DNA from: Calonectria ilicicola
Lineage: Eukaryota; Ascomycota; Sordariomycetes; Hypocreales; Nectriaceae
Reading direction: 5' to 3'
Assembly: GCA_020809705.1 (NCBI GenBank)
Contig: CP085826.1
Span: forward strand, 1,736,001 to 1,800,000
DNA: 64,000 nucleotides
The notes beneath the pieces were generated by a model that worked only from the letters and a program-made list of their open reading frames with translations, ran no database searches and had not been told where the DNA came from. This document shows, one piece after another, positions 31,109 through 43,471 of the stretch. Numbering within the stretch: position 1 is the first letter of the stretch; each line of letters starts with the position of its first letter. Position numbers and translations under genes: made by a program.

Positions 31109-34100
31109 CTATGCATCCGGATCTGGTGATCCCTCTGGGGTGGTATGGAGCGTTTCTTCTCCAACATCAGCCATCTCAGTATCTTCGTGGAGGGTTTCGT
31201 CATCCTCCTCGGCCTCTTCATCCTCTTCGGCTTCGTCGCCTTCTTCTTCTTCTTCCTCTTCCTCCTCCTCCTCTTCAGCTTCCTCTGCTTCTTCAGCTTC
31301 ATCACCATCACTCTCCTCCTCTTCATCGCCTTCACTCTCGCTATCAGCGTCTTCTCCACTAGAGTCTCCGCTATCAGTCGAGCGTCCAAGGTTGGGGAAC
31401 ATCAGGCCTGGAGGCATTTCTTCGTCATATCCCTCAGGCACGTCGCTGAGGTCACTTTCGTCGTCTGCAGAGTCGTGAATGCTGCCCGGTTCGCTGTCGT
31501 TGTCCTCCTTCTCGGTGACCTTGCCATCTGCAGCCTCCTCAACCTCTTCGGCTTCTTCAACTTCCTCAACTTCCTCCTCCTCCTCTTCATGCTCTCCCGC
31601 GTCCTTCATATCAACATCCTCACCAGCCTCTCTCCTAACCTGAGCATCAGGGCCCTCATCATCGCTGCCAGCTTCGCTAGGCGCTGCGCTGGCTGCGGGA
31701 TTGGGTGTGTGGCTTCCATTCTTGCCGCTTGAGACGCTGCCGACTCGGCTCTTGTTGGCCTTGGGGGCCTCAAGGGCCCGAACAACAGCCTGTTCTGCTT
31801 TTCGCAAGATGTCCGGCCTCCTGACTCCCGACCTCTTGGATCGAGGCGCAACCTCAGGTTTTTCGGCTTCTTGAGGTGTTGTAGTGCCGGTGATGTTTTC
31901 CTGGCCGTTGGGTGGGTTGAGAAGATTGTTGAGCGAACCAGCCGACTTTGCCTCTGCTTGTGCTGCAGCTTCCAATTGGGCCGCGGCCTCCTTTGCATGG
32001 TTGCGTTCCTCAATAACCTTGCTAGGCTCAGGACCTGGAAGCGTCTTGGCAATCTCGACGTAAATCTTCGAGTAACAATCGTTGAGCAAGTCATCAATTG
32101 GCGCAACCTTCATGAGGTTGGCATTGAGCTTCTTCAGTTCGATGGCATCCTTCATACAGTTGAAGACGGGGACTTCAATGCCATCACCTGCGGCCCAATC
32201 TGCAATCCTTTCGCCAATAATGTCAAACTCCTCGCTCGTCAATGACTTGAATGCATCATCCTGAACAGGAGTGACATGATATGTTTGTCGAAGAAGCTTC
32301 AAGTATACGTTGCAGCATGACTGCCATAGATCGATAAAGTGGTAAAAGTCTGCACCCTTCTTTCGTAGTCGCCTTAGAAGCTGCTCCGTGTTAACCAGGT
32401 CTGCCATGATATCGAGGAGCTTCGTCATGAAGCGAACATATTGCTCAGTATAGACATGGTGACGACCTGGTCTCTCTGCGTCGCATTTCCACACATTAAT
32501 AACCATCGTCTTGGTGACCATGCTCTCTCGTAAAATGGCAAAGGCGGCCCTGGCTTCAACGTTCTTGTTTCCGCCCTGGGCAGCACTACCGTCGTCAAAC
32601 AAGATGCGCGCATGTCGCATAATGATTCTATGCTGCCAGTTGGACTTGTCCTTGTCCCTAAGCTTCGACAAATTCCTGATGATGTACTCCTCCCAATCTT
32701 CAGGCTCGGTGAACGAGGAGAAGTGGTCATCTGGGTTAACCGTAAGGCCAAACGGTTGCTCTGAGAGTATTTCAGCCGCCTCGGCAGATGGCAAATCGTT
32801 TCGCATCACAAGTTTGTGGAGAACTGAAACGATTTTGTAGTGTGGTTCCAGGATAGGCTCGCTGCTCCTCGACTTCCTAGCGTTGTAAGCCACCTTAACC
32901 GCCCTCTTCAGAGTGCTGATCAACAGCTGGATCGGTATCTTGGAGACCAAATCCTTCTCGTCCAGCTTCTCATCTGGAGTTTGATACATTTTCCAGTAGC
33001 ATTTGGCAAGCATGTAGGGGTTTCTGCCCACGGTTAGTTCTCTTCAATCGTTCAGTACAGGAGGGTCAACTCACTTCCAGTTGTCCGGTTTTCGCTCCAT
33101 GGCCATTTTAAACAGCTTGGCAGCAAATTTCCAAACCTTATACTCGGTCATTTGGTCGTGAAGAATGCGCTTAAAGGTGCCTGCTCCCATGCTTTCTATG
33201 AAGAACCGTTCTTGTTCGGAGTGCAAGAAAGGCTCCATCGCAAATGGTTCTCTGCTGGATGCATATAACCGCATGGCAAACTTGTGGTACAGGTCATGGA
33301 GGGGATCTCCATCATGGGTATTCACATCCACGTTTCGGGAGTGCGAGAGTGCAAGAGTATAGCAGTGGATGGCATTACGCTGGAACTTGACCAGCTCAGC
33401 GCGATCCTTGTTCATCTTGTCTGCAGTCCACAAAACAGCCTCATCGAGTTCGTAGTCGAAACATTCAGCCAAGCGGAACCAGGCATCCCACCTGTCAGAA
33501 GTAAACTGCAGCTGAAGTCGCAAAAAGGTAGCGCCAATTCTCAAGTCATCTGTGGCACCAGGAGTCTGGCGTCGATTTAGATCAACGCCTTTAAACTTGG
33601 TCAAAGCCATCATTCCGAGCAAGAAGAACCAGCCATGTCTGGCCAAAGCTGTCTCCGGGGTGTTGACGGAAACAGCATCCACGGAAATATTGCCAAGGAG
33701 AGCCTGGTACAGTCGCAGAGGATGGATGGGTTTCTTCAGAAACTCTGTAAAGTTGCGCAAGTTGTGAATCATCTGAGGGGTCGATTTGGTTTGGCCCACA
33801 GTCTGCTGCATGTGTTCGATGGTCGTTTTTAGATCCGACTTAAGCAAATCCTTCATAGGCATACGGTTGGCAAGAACGGTGACCCTCTCGACCAGCTGCA
33901 TCGTCTGACGCTTCTCCAATTTCTCGGTGGGACAATTGTGATCTTGGACATCCCAAATTCCAGCTCCGAGCTTCAAGCCGTGCAAATCATAGAGGACCTG
34001 GGCGAGGTAATCTTCCCAGTTGTCGATGTTCTTCAGCTTCAGAAGCTCTACGCGCATCATTTTGAGGAAAATCTTGTTCGATCCCTTACAGAATTTGCGA

Positions 34101-37100
34101 ATACCAATGACTTGATGCACTGCCGCCAGGAAATCAGCGAGGTCCTTGTCGCGCTCGATAATTCTCGTTTCTTCAGTAATGGCATTCTTGAAAATGGTGT
34201 ATTGGAGTGACCATGCTCGAACCTCCATCTCTCTCAGTTTGTTCCTAAGTTGTTGAAAGACAGAGTTGCTGGCCGCATTTCCGGAGGGCGTGGGTTTGAT
34301 TCCAATTCGGAGTTCGTCCTCGCACAGAGCGGCGACATGAAGCAAACAGTTGACTTTGGAAAGCGCCGCCGCAGTAGACTTAAGGTGATCATCGTCAATA
34401 ATGTCAAAGGCAGTGCTGTCATTCAGTGCCAGAGATAAAGCCTGGATCAGGAGCTCATCCAAAGACTTAAGAGTCCTCATAAAGAGGAGCTTTCGGGAAT
34501 CAGCCAATGTCTTGGAATATGTCTCGCCTTCCAAATCAGAGACAATCATCTCGATGCTCTTCAGGTGGCACGAAAACTTTTTCGTAGCATATCCAATAGC
34601 ATCATAGGCGTCACCCAGCTTTGACCAGAGGAACAGTCGCAGCTCGGTGCTACTATTAAGAAGAAATTTCCACAAATCTTGGAGCCCTTGACTCGCGCAA
34701 TCGGAAATCGCCTGCTGGTTCTGTTCCTGGACTGGAGTAGCATCACCCTCGGCTTCGGCCTCATCGTTAGACTGAGTAAGCGCATGAACAGACGTGGGAT
34801 TGAGAACAGGCTCCAAGGTCTCAATAACGTGAACTGGGTTCTCCATGTCGTCTTGGAATAGGCCAAGGAAGAAATCCATTGTTGTCAACTTTGAAATCTC
34901 ACGATCGGCAGCGGCGGATGAAATCATAGGCATCACCAAATTATTCGGCAAAGTAATTTTGGGAATCTCTTCGCTAGCCAAGAAGTCTCGAAGGGAGGTC
35001 CACATAGCCAATATGTGTTCTCGAACTGGATTCTCCGCGAATGAAGACGTCAGGATAGATCCCCAGAGAAATCGAGCTGAGATGGGATCATTGGTGGGGC
35101 GATCCAGTAGACGAACATATGCTGAGGCGACATCCAGCCATCTTGCAAGTCGGTCCTTTGTCTCGACCCGGGTAGCGTACTCAACAACGCTGCTAGGGTT
35201 GGTGATTCGCTCGTAGATGTCGATGTGAAGTTCAAAAAGCATTGGCACAATGTGCTCGAGCGCAGTCAATCGCTCAGGGACACCCACAGCCAATTCCATC
35301 TCGTCCGTGACTCGCTGATACAACGCCGAGTCAACGTGATTTAGCATTTGGACAACGGACGTCTTCATCGCATCCGACCATTTGGCAGTGGTGTAGCTTT
35401 CGCTGATGGCCCTGACCCACTCAAAAGCGATGTCTTCGCCCGTCATCCATGAACGACATTTGTGAATCTTTTTGGCAAATATTTTAAGACCTAGGACTTC
35501 GTCAAAGGCAGCTGTGGAAGTTTGATCCTGAGAACCGGTCTTGGCATGCTCCAAAAAGGACGAGAGGCCCAGACTAGCTTGCTCATTCTTGCTGAGAAGC
35601 GCTCTAGCAACTCCCTCTTTGAACTCAAAAAATGCACTTTGTAAATCTTTCGCAGCGAGACAAGTGATTTTCCCTGGTCGATCCTCAGCTTCAGATGACT
35701 CCACCAGCTCATCGAGAAATTTCAAGGTCGACTCGTCTTTGACCTCGATATGCTCAAGAAACGTGCGCATCATTTTGAACAGGTATGCATCGACTTCTTG
35801 ATACTGCTGTAATTGATTTGCAATAAGTGTGCTCGGGTCTGTCGTTTCCTCGAGTGTTTCTCTCCTTCGAACTCGCTTGCTTCGCTTCTCAGATGCATTC
35901 TCCTCATCAGCCCCATCTGGTAGGCCGGCTACCGATTGAGATCGTTTTCTCGTGGGCAGAGACATGCTACGTTCACTCGGCTTTAAGTTTTCGCCTATGC
36001 TATCGGATGCGTCTTTGTCATTGTTCACAAATTTTCCATCCTTATTCTCCATTTCAGTAACGCCAGAGTCAGAGTCCGGCGCCTGGTCTGCATCATCTTT
36101 AGCTTCGGGGCTCATGGTCTCAGGTTCACAGGAGGGAGATTTCATGTCGACATCCTCCAACGTGCTGTTCACAATTGTGTCACAGGCATCAAATGCGGCT
36201 GCAGCGTTCTCGAGACATGAGGTCAACTCCGCGCCGAGTCCTGGCCATGTCAAGACGGACTTGCTAGATCCTTTGCGCGCTGGTGGCTGTGATGCAGTCT
36301 CTTCTGTTTCCTCTTCAACCTGTAGGTCGGGGCTGGGGCTTGGGATTGCGACTGGGGGCTCCAGAGATTTGGTGGGATCGGGTAGAAATGGGATCGGGTC
36401 GAGGTGTCGCTTGAGCAATGCGGGCATCTTCTTTTTCATCCATGGCGCCATGGCAGGATGTGTCAGAGCAATTTCATCGTCCAAAAGTCGCAATTGGTCT
36501 TTGAGCTGCTCGCCAGCCAATCCTTCTGCCAGGGATGGGGGGTCGAACTCCATCACAGTCGGGTCGTCGTCCAACTCTATCGCAGATTCCAAACAGTAGC
36601 GCTTTATCCTGCCGCTGTTCATGGAGGCCGCAAATCGGGCTGCCCTCCTCCAAAGTTCTGGGTCAGAGGGATCTTGGTCCAGGGCGGCGGTCCAATTATC
36701 CATGACCTTGCCCCCATCGTCGTCATTGTAGTTGAGTCGTGGCTTCGATTTCCATGCCGCATCTGTGGCGATCTTGTCCTTAATCTTGTCGACAAAGAAT
36801 TGGCCATAGTTTTTGTAGGAAAGGTAGAGAGCCTGCGCAAGACTCGCTGCCACCCCATCTGCACCCCCAGCATCGACACTTAGTTCGCCGGCGAATGGAT
36901 CTACCACGGAAGGCTCCGATTCGGCTGCGGCCAGGCGCTCTACTCGTTCATAGTCGGTCTTTGCCTCGCGGTACTTGAAGATTTCGGATTCGAATAGCTC
37001 GTCGTAGGCGGCGGATGCGGCGTCTCGTGATCGAGCGCCCTGGGCGTGGAGTTTCAAGGCATTCTGGAATCTTCGCAGTGCCTCATCAACCTAGATATAG

Positions 37101-37287
37101 TGAGAAGACTGGCGCGACAGCAGTGGCATGTCCGGGAAACAAACGTGAAGCTCCTTGGTGGTATCAATCTGCTCGTCGACGTTGTCCTCCGGTTCGAGGT
37201 TAATAGCTTGGAAAGCCGGCTGCAATTACGTATCACAAGTATCAGCACAGAAACCAAGCAAGTGCGCGCGCCAGAAAAATTTACCAT
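31109..37287 (-). CDS. HIR3: Histone transcription regulator Hir3 (HIR complex, CABIN1 homologue)
   Basis: Four exons on the minus strand: 37285-37287 (only the ATG), 37145-37219, 33075-37090 and 31109-33023; introns of 65, 54 and 51 nt; 2002 aa. The ATG exon splices to [17 protein letters not shown], the usual Hir3 N terminus, then [18 protein letters not shown], the first TPR-like unit. Later landmarks are the [14 protein letters not shown] segment, a long disordered Ser/Glu/Asp region near 250-400, and [16 protein letters not shown] across the last junction. The last 250 residues are extremely acidic (long Glu runs). Family knowledge: Hir3 is the scaffold of the HIR H3-H4 chaperone complex that deposits histones outside S phase and represses histone genes. 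Length agrees with fungal orthologues. Divergent from the ChAPs gene. Confidence 0.93.
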
Positions 37288-37765
37288 TGTTACGGCGAGA
37301 GAGTTGCCGATATGAGCGGCGGCATTCACATTCGAGCGTGGAGCGACAAGCAATTTCCCCTCTGGTGTTTGTGTTTAACGCTGATTTGGTTGGCCGGCAC
37401 CCATTAAGCTGCATCGGAAGCGCGTTGGGACGCGGTTTGAGACGTCAGCCTCATCAAGCCACGTCGTTTTTCAGGGGCACGTGGAGTGTGGCGCATGGCA
37501 GGCTGCACTGCACGTATCGTCGCCTGGCCCTTGACCTAGCTACAAGCCAGATAGATCTTAGGGGCAGCTTCCCAGCAGCTCGACACTCACTCCAGCTCCA
37601 CCTTCAACTCCAACTACAACTGCGACGCGGGGAATTCGCAACTGTCGTCATCCAACTTTGCGGCGCCTCCGTATCGCTTTCCGGTTTCATCGGCGGCTCT
37701 GGTAACGCAGCAGAGGTCCCCTGTTCCTCCGACACCAGCCCCGGCAGAGGCATCCACCGCCGCAA
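37288..37765. promoter_or_regulatory. Divergent promoter region of HIR3 and the ChAPs gene
   Basis: 478 bp between two start codons on opposite strands, moderately GC-rich, with a CT/CA-rich tract near 37590-37625 before the plus-strand gene. No TATA box recognised. Confidence 0.45.
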
Positions 37766-40079
37766 TGGTCGCGCCAGCGGTGCCTGAGTGAGTGCAGCAT
37801 GTGAGGTGGTGGTGGTCTGTGACGACCTTGGACTGACTGAGTGCCGCATAGGATCACCGAGGAGATTCTGCACGAATCAATTGACGCCAGAACCGAATCC
37901 CTTGTTGGCCTCCGCGAGCTTGGCCCTCCTGATCTCGTGCACCTGTTGAAGCACGCCGTCCGAAACCCCCAGAAACAGGTGCGCACGCTGACCTGACGCA
38001 ACAAAGTCCCCCAGGCTGATGATTCCCAGACCGGCGTTTACCACCATGTCACCGGCGTCGACGCATCCTCATCCGCGAGTCTCGCTGCCTACATCAACAC
38101 CCTAACCTACAAGGAGAGCGGTCCCAATGCCGTCAACAAGATTGTGGAGGGAGTTTACTGGTACATATCCCTGCTGCGTCGGAAGCGTTCCCCCCCAAGT
38201 TCGTCAACTGACCACGCATCAGCTGTTACAATGCCTTCTCACGCCTGGACATGCGCGTGCATGTTTCCATCCCCGGAACCGTAGAAAGTTACTGCGTCGA
38301 TGAGCGAGGCGAGAAACGAAAAGCGTCCGAGGATCTCTGGCTAGAGACGTACCTGTGCAGCGTCCTGCGAGCGTACTCGTATGCCGACGATGGCAGCGGC
38401 GATACCATCCGAAAGATTATGGGCGTCCGACGATTCAATCCTGTGACGAATACCGAGACAGAGCATCGCTTTCTCCATTCTGCCGAACAGCTTTTCTTCC
38501 GAGGATGGCAGTTGGGTTCCGACTCGGTGGTCCAGGTGCCCACCAATGTGTCCAACCACCTCACCACCGGCCTTCTAAAGTACCTCCATACGACCGGCCG
38601 ATACGCTTCAGGCATTAACTTGTTCGAGAAGCTTCGCACGCAGAGCATTGAAGTCTCGTCATTGTTGTCCAAGGTCATGTTTATGGGCAATGAGGAAGTG
38701 GCTGGAGTCAGGACTCTACACCAGGCTCTCAAGGAAACACCCATGGACTATGTAATGCTCGACACGCAGGCCGAGTTTCTGCTCAAAAAGGCCAATGGCG
38801 CACCCACCCCCGAACTCCGAGAAGAAAGACTCAAGATGGCTCTGGCTTGTGCCGATCGTGGCACCATTGCTGCCCCCACCGAGTTTAGCACCTGGGCTCG
38901 CCTTGCCCAGGTCTATGTTGCAATGGAGGACTGGGACAATGCTCTCACTATTCTGAACTCTTGCCCTATGTTCACATACCAAGACAAGGATACCCCCCTC
39001 ATGCCCGAACCAAAGGAAGTTCACCTACCAACGCTCCGCGAAACCCGCCTGGACGAGATCGACAGCGAGCCCGAGTCCCGATACTCGGAGCACGTGGACC
39101 CTAGCCTGCTCAACCTGCGAGCTGCTGCTTACCGTGGCACATTTAAGCAGGCGTACGACATCTTGACAGAGATGACGGCCAAGATTGGCTGGGACCAGCT
39201 ATTGAAAATTCGTAGCAACGTGTTTGTGATGGAGGATGAGTACCGAACAGAGAAGCAGGAGGCCACTCAGCCGGCGGCCCGCAACCCCAGCACCGACGGT
39301 TTACGAGGAACGCCTGAGCAGCCCAATGGAGACGAGACTTCGGAAACTGCAGAAAATGCGGACAAGCCCGATGAGGCAGCAGCGGCACCTGAAATTACCA
39401 TCACCAACGGCGATGAAAACGGTGTCGAGAAGCCATCAAGCACTATTCCTCCCAGCGAGAACAAGGGCGAATCTGAAGAGGTCAGTTTTTGGTTTTCTGC
39501 TCGCCAATGAAATGTGCGATTCTAACACTTTAGTAGGGAAGTTCGGGTGAAGAGCATCTGTCGAAGCTAAACACCAAGCGACTCTGCGAGCGCTGGCTAG
39601 ACAGCTTGTTCATGGTTCTATATGAGGACCTGCGGGTTTACACTATCTGGCGCACACAGATGGCTCAATATCGGGCCCAACAAATGCAGTATAAGAAGTC
39701 TGCAGAGGAGTGGGAGATTCTAGGCGCTCTTGCCGAGCGTCTCCAGCACGTTGACGAGGCGGTCGAGGCATATAGGGCTTGCCTGTCGCTGCGTTTCAGC
39801 CCCAAGGCCTTGGCCGGTATCTTGCGTGTGTTTGAGAAGACCAAGAGCACGCGCGAGACTGTAGCGTCAGTCATTCGGCTAGTAACATGGCAGTACCGAT
39901 GGTACAGCGAGTTCAGCCCTGAGCTGCTTCACACAATCAGGACACTGATTGAGGATGAGGGAGCGGTAAAGGTTCGAAGTATCATCCAAGCAACCAGTCT
40001 GCCGCAGAATGTGTTGGACTTGACTCACCACTACGCGGCGCTGTGCGCCACCTTCCGAAGCAGCGGTACCGATGGTTAG
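37766..40079 (+). CDS. Exomer component of the ChAPs family (Bch1/Bud7-like)
   Basis: Five exons: 37766-37788, 37852-37978, 38015-38160, 38223-39480 and 39537-40079; introns of 63, 36, 62 and 56 nt; 698 aa. The family opens with LGPPDLVHLLKHAVRNPQKQ, then TGVYHHVTGVDASSSASL, NAVNKIVEGVYCCYNAFSRLDMR and EDLWLETYLCSVLRA. TPR-like helices follow (LARLAQVYVAMEDW-type units). A low-complexity insert near 430-500 (Asn, Glu, Ala, Pro) precedes the conserved C-terminal end RLCERWLDSLFMVLYEDLR. Family knowledge: ChAPs bind Chs5 and Arf1 at the trans-Golgi to export cargo such as chitin synthase. The 36-nt intron is unusually short but needed, because reading through meets a TGA; it joins NPQKQ to ADDSQTG. 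Which paralogue it matches is not decided. Confidence 0.9.
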
Positions 40080-40993
40080 AGCTAGAAGGAACACGAGGGG
40101 AGGTTGAAGGGTGAGTGTCGTGTCAGTATATTAGAAGAGAACAAAATGTTGGTTGGGTCTCATAGCACGGCGCTGTAAGCAGGTGGGATTTGGTGAGTGA
40201 TTCAAAGTGAACAAGTTATGTATGTAGAGGGCCTGGCAAGCTGGTTTTTAACTTGCGGGTTAAGCAAATTTGAATTTAAAACTAATGCCTATAAAGCTGA
40301 AGGAATGTCTGGATTGTTGATGTGAACGGGTGATGTATAGGGTGGCAGCAAGCGGGTGGTGACCATCAGACAGTTGACCTCTGTATTACCCTCCCTGACA
40401 CAATACTAAGAATATTCATAATGGAATTTGTACTTTGGGTTGCCTTTTTTTCCCTCGGTCTTCTATGCAGTCAGTATTGGAATATTCCGTGTAGTTTATT
40501 TTCTTGAGTTTTTTTGTTTCCCTTCTCATTTGCCCGCTCCTCATCTAGACGCTATTTTACTCGCAGTAGAAAATATGATCCACCTTGGGAAGTGTAACAA
40601 GGATAACTCGCTAGTAACGAAAACCTATTTTTATCTGATCCTAAGTATATTTTTACTGTTTATTTTTCCCTGTATACTACAAACATGTTAACAAGCGGAT
40701 GTCTTGAACAAAGTCGATGTTCTGGTCCACCCTGACTCTGACGCTATGCAGCAAGACATTAGACGGCTCTAGGCGGATTATTCAGCAGTGGACCACTAAA
40801 ACATGACGCAGGGAGCAACTTGCAGCAAAGACCCCGCGGCGCGGGGCATCCACCAACGGCTCACCCAAAAATTTGGTGTCTCCAAATTGGGCCCATAACT
40901 CGCCTTGGACTTCTTTTCTTCTCTCTCCTCCTCAGCCGAAGACTCTGCACGAAAAAAGAGCCTCGCCCTTCACACAACCCTCGACATTTCACC
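40080..40993. other. 914-bp intergenic, upstream of GPN1
   Basis: AT-rich with T runs near 40430-40520 and 40640-40680. It includes the ChAPs 3' UTR and the GPN1 promoter. No gene. Confidence 0.4.
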
Positions 40994-42237
40994 ATGGCCA
41001 CTCCTTCTACCGACGATGCCACCCCGCCCCCCGTCGCCATTGTCTGCGTCGGCATGGCAGGTAACGACTCCAAGTTCACGACCGCCTCAACGATATGGTG
41101 GTCAGAGATATGACAGATGCTAATAGCGGTTCAGGATCTGGCAAGACTACATTTATGCGCCGTATTAACTCGTACCTTCACGAGAAGCAGACACCACCCT
41201 ACGTCATCAACCTTGACCCCGCTGTCATCTCGGTCCCCTTCGAGTCCAACATCGACATCCGCGATTCCGTCAACTATGAAGAAGTCATGAAGCAGTACAA
41301 CCTCGGCCCCAACGGTGGAATTTTGACCTCGCTGAACCTGTTCGCCACCAAAGTTGACCAGATTGTCACTCTCCTCGAGAAGCGTGCCAAGCCCGACCCC
41401 GAGAAGCCGGACCGCAAGCCCATCGACCGCATCCTGGTCGACACACCCGGCCAGATCGAAGTCTTTGTGTGGTCAGCCTCTGGAACCATCTTGCTCGAGT
41501 CTCTTGCATCTTCTTTCCCCACCGTCATCGCCTACGTTATCGACACTCCCCGAACGGCCTCGACATCAACCTTCATGTCCAACATGCTTTACGCCTGCTC
41601 CATTCTCTACAAGACTAAGCTGCCCATGATCCTGGTTTTCAACAAGACTGATGTCAAGGATGCCGAGTTCGCCAAGGAGTGGATGACTGATTTCGAAGCT
41701 TTCCAAGAAGCCCTGAGAAAGGACGAAGAGGCCGATGCCATGGGCGGTGTGGAGAGCGGTGGCCACGGAGGAAGCGGATACATGGGCAGCCTGCTCAACT
41801 CGATGAGTCTCATGCTGGAAGAGTTTTACGCCCACCTCAGCGTCGTCGGTGTGAGTTCGCGACTGGGCACTGGAGTGGACGAGTTCTTTGAGGCCGTGGA
41901 GGAGAAGAGGCAAGAGTTTTTGCGAGACTACCTCCCCGAGTTGGAGAAGAGGAGAGAGGAGCGTGACAAGCAAAAGAAGGAAGCTCGAGAGAAGGAGCTG
42001 GACAAGATGATGCAGGGAATGTCAGTTGGTGCTGGAGAGAAGGCAGCTCCCAAGGCGGTCAACGACGACGATGATGATGTGGACGTTGCCAGCGATGATG
42101 ACTCGGAGGACTCAGACGATGAGGCCAAGAAGCAGAGCCTGCAAGAGAGATATCAAGCTTCCATGGGCGACAACGATGACTCCATCATGGCCGACGCAAG
42201 TTTCGCAAAGTACCTGTACTCTCAGCGAGGACAGTAA
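40994..42237 (+). CDS. NPA3: GPN-loop GTPase 1 (Npa3/XAB1), RNA polymerase assembly factor
   Basis: Two exons, 40994-41060 and 41135-42237, with a 74-nt intron inside the P-loop codon run; 389 aa. Splicing yields the P-loop GMAGSGKT at residues 20-27. The diagnostic Gly-Pro-Asn is in NLGPNGG at 80-82, the DTPGQIE switch region follows, and VFNKTDV is the guanine-specificity motif. The tail is charged and acidic (Asp/Glu repeats near 340-360), as in Gpn1. Family knowledge: Npa3 forms a dimer with Gpn2/Gpn3 and is needed for nuclear import and assembly of RNA polymerase II. The ATG context CACCATGGCC is ideal. The Rpb12 gene, for a polymerase subunit, lies immediately downstream on the other strand. 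Confidence 0.95.
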
Positions 42238-42658
42238 AACACCAAAAAAACAAGAGAGCTTCTTCTAGAAAGCATCAGCAGCAGCAGCAGAAAACAGGCG
42301 TTTCCCGGGAACCAGGGCATGATTTGTCATGAATGGATGGGTTTGTTTTATTTGTAATTTAGATACCGGAGGCAACTTTTTCAAAGAAAAAGAATCAGTA
42401 ATCAGACGGCATTGGGATATCTGTGATGTCTCTTTTGTTTGAGGAAAAAAAACCAAGTCGTTGTCGTCTCTATAATTCTTTGCGCTTCGTTGTACATCTC
42501 ATGTCCCAGACCCTGAAACTCCCTGTATCCTCACCACTCACTCTTCCCTCTAGATTGACCATGGCTCTGCCCTGTCGCGCTCCGGCCTTGCATGATCGAA
42601 TTGCTTCTCATGGGGGAATATCTGATCGCTATTTTCCTGAATCCCTAGAGAGAAAAAT
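42238..42658. other. Intergenic between converging GPN1 and RPB12
   Basis: Presumed 3' UTRs of both genes. A short CAG repeat (about five units) is at about 42274-42289. No gene seen. Confidence 0.45.
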
Positions 42659-42948
42659 CTATCGGGCCTCGAACTGGACCATGCTGTACGGGGGATCGAG
42701 AGTTAGTCATTGCTTCCTCGCAAACGACGCGATGAGAAAAAGAAAACAACTCACCGCTTGGTGCGCTCCTTGTACAGGACACGGCCGGCGCAGTGAGGGC
42801 AGGCAACCAGCGCATCCTTGCTCAGGTTGACGCTGCCGCCGCAGTCGCCGCAGAGGTAGCTCATGACGGAGCGCGTCTCGTGGACGTCGCGGGTGGCGCC
42901 GCGCTGGGCGCTGTTTCCGGTAGGGATCTGGTACTCCTCGCGAGGCAT
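42659..42948 (-). CDS. RPB12: RNA polymerases I, II and III shared subunit Rpb12 (ABC10-alpha)
   Basis: Two exons, 42755-42948 and 42659-42683 (minus), with a 71-nt intron (GTGAGT...GTACAG) that adds the last residues MVQFEAR; 72 aa. Four zinc-binding cysteines are at 33, 36, 50 and 53 (YLCGDCG and ACPHCAGRVLYKERTKR). The C-terminal RTKRMVQFEAR is essentially invariant in this subunit and confirms the splice. Family knowledge: Rpb12 is a zinc-ribbon subunit common to all three nuclear RNA polymerases. The first 28 residues are polar and variable, as usual. The small second exon (25 nt) is easily missed by gene finders. Confidence 0.95.
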
Positions 42949-43471
42949 CTTGTGTTTGTTGTGTTTTGTGTGTGGGCGTGACAAAGAGCGATGTTGGTCT
43001 GTTGATGTTTGATGGCGGTTTTGCGATCTGGGTGGCGGGCGGGCGTGGGATCCGAAGAAAGGAAACGCTGCCACTAGTCTATTTGCTTGGTCATGGTCAT
43101 GGCGGTGGAGAGGAATAATTCCGGCAGAATTCTTTTTTTCTTCTTGGGCGGTGAGCAGTTGGGTGGCATTTTTTGGGGGGACTATGGGTTCCGCTACGGA
43201 CGGGGTTCCAGCGCTTCCCACTTCAGCGTGTGTGTGCCTGGAGCACCTACAAGGGAGCCCTGTCAAGGGCTGTCAATCGCCTCGAGCACGGCATCGTGTA
43301 AATGCAAGGCCCCGACTAGGCAGGCAAGGCGCCCGGTAGGGCTGAAGGTAGGGTGAAACAAGGCGGAGGTGGAAGAGAAGGAGAAGAAAAAAAAAAGCAT
43401 TAACTATGCAGTATCTTGTATGTATTTTTCTTGTTGTTGTCGTCGTTGTGGTTTTTTTCTTCTTTTCCCTT
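42949..43471. other. Upstream region of RPB12
   Basis: Also holds the 3' UTR of the HD-fusion gene. T runs near 43128-43142 and GT/TC-rich tracts near 43400-43470. No gene. Confidence 0.4.

Noticed and set aside
31145..31732. Hydrophobic plus-strand frame resembling a membrane protein
   Set aside because: It is the antisense of the Glu/Asp-rich tail of Hir3; acidic codons read backwards give Leu/Phe/Ser runs.
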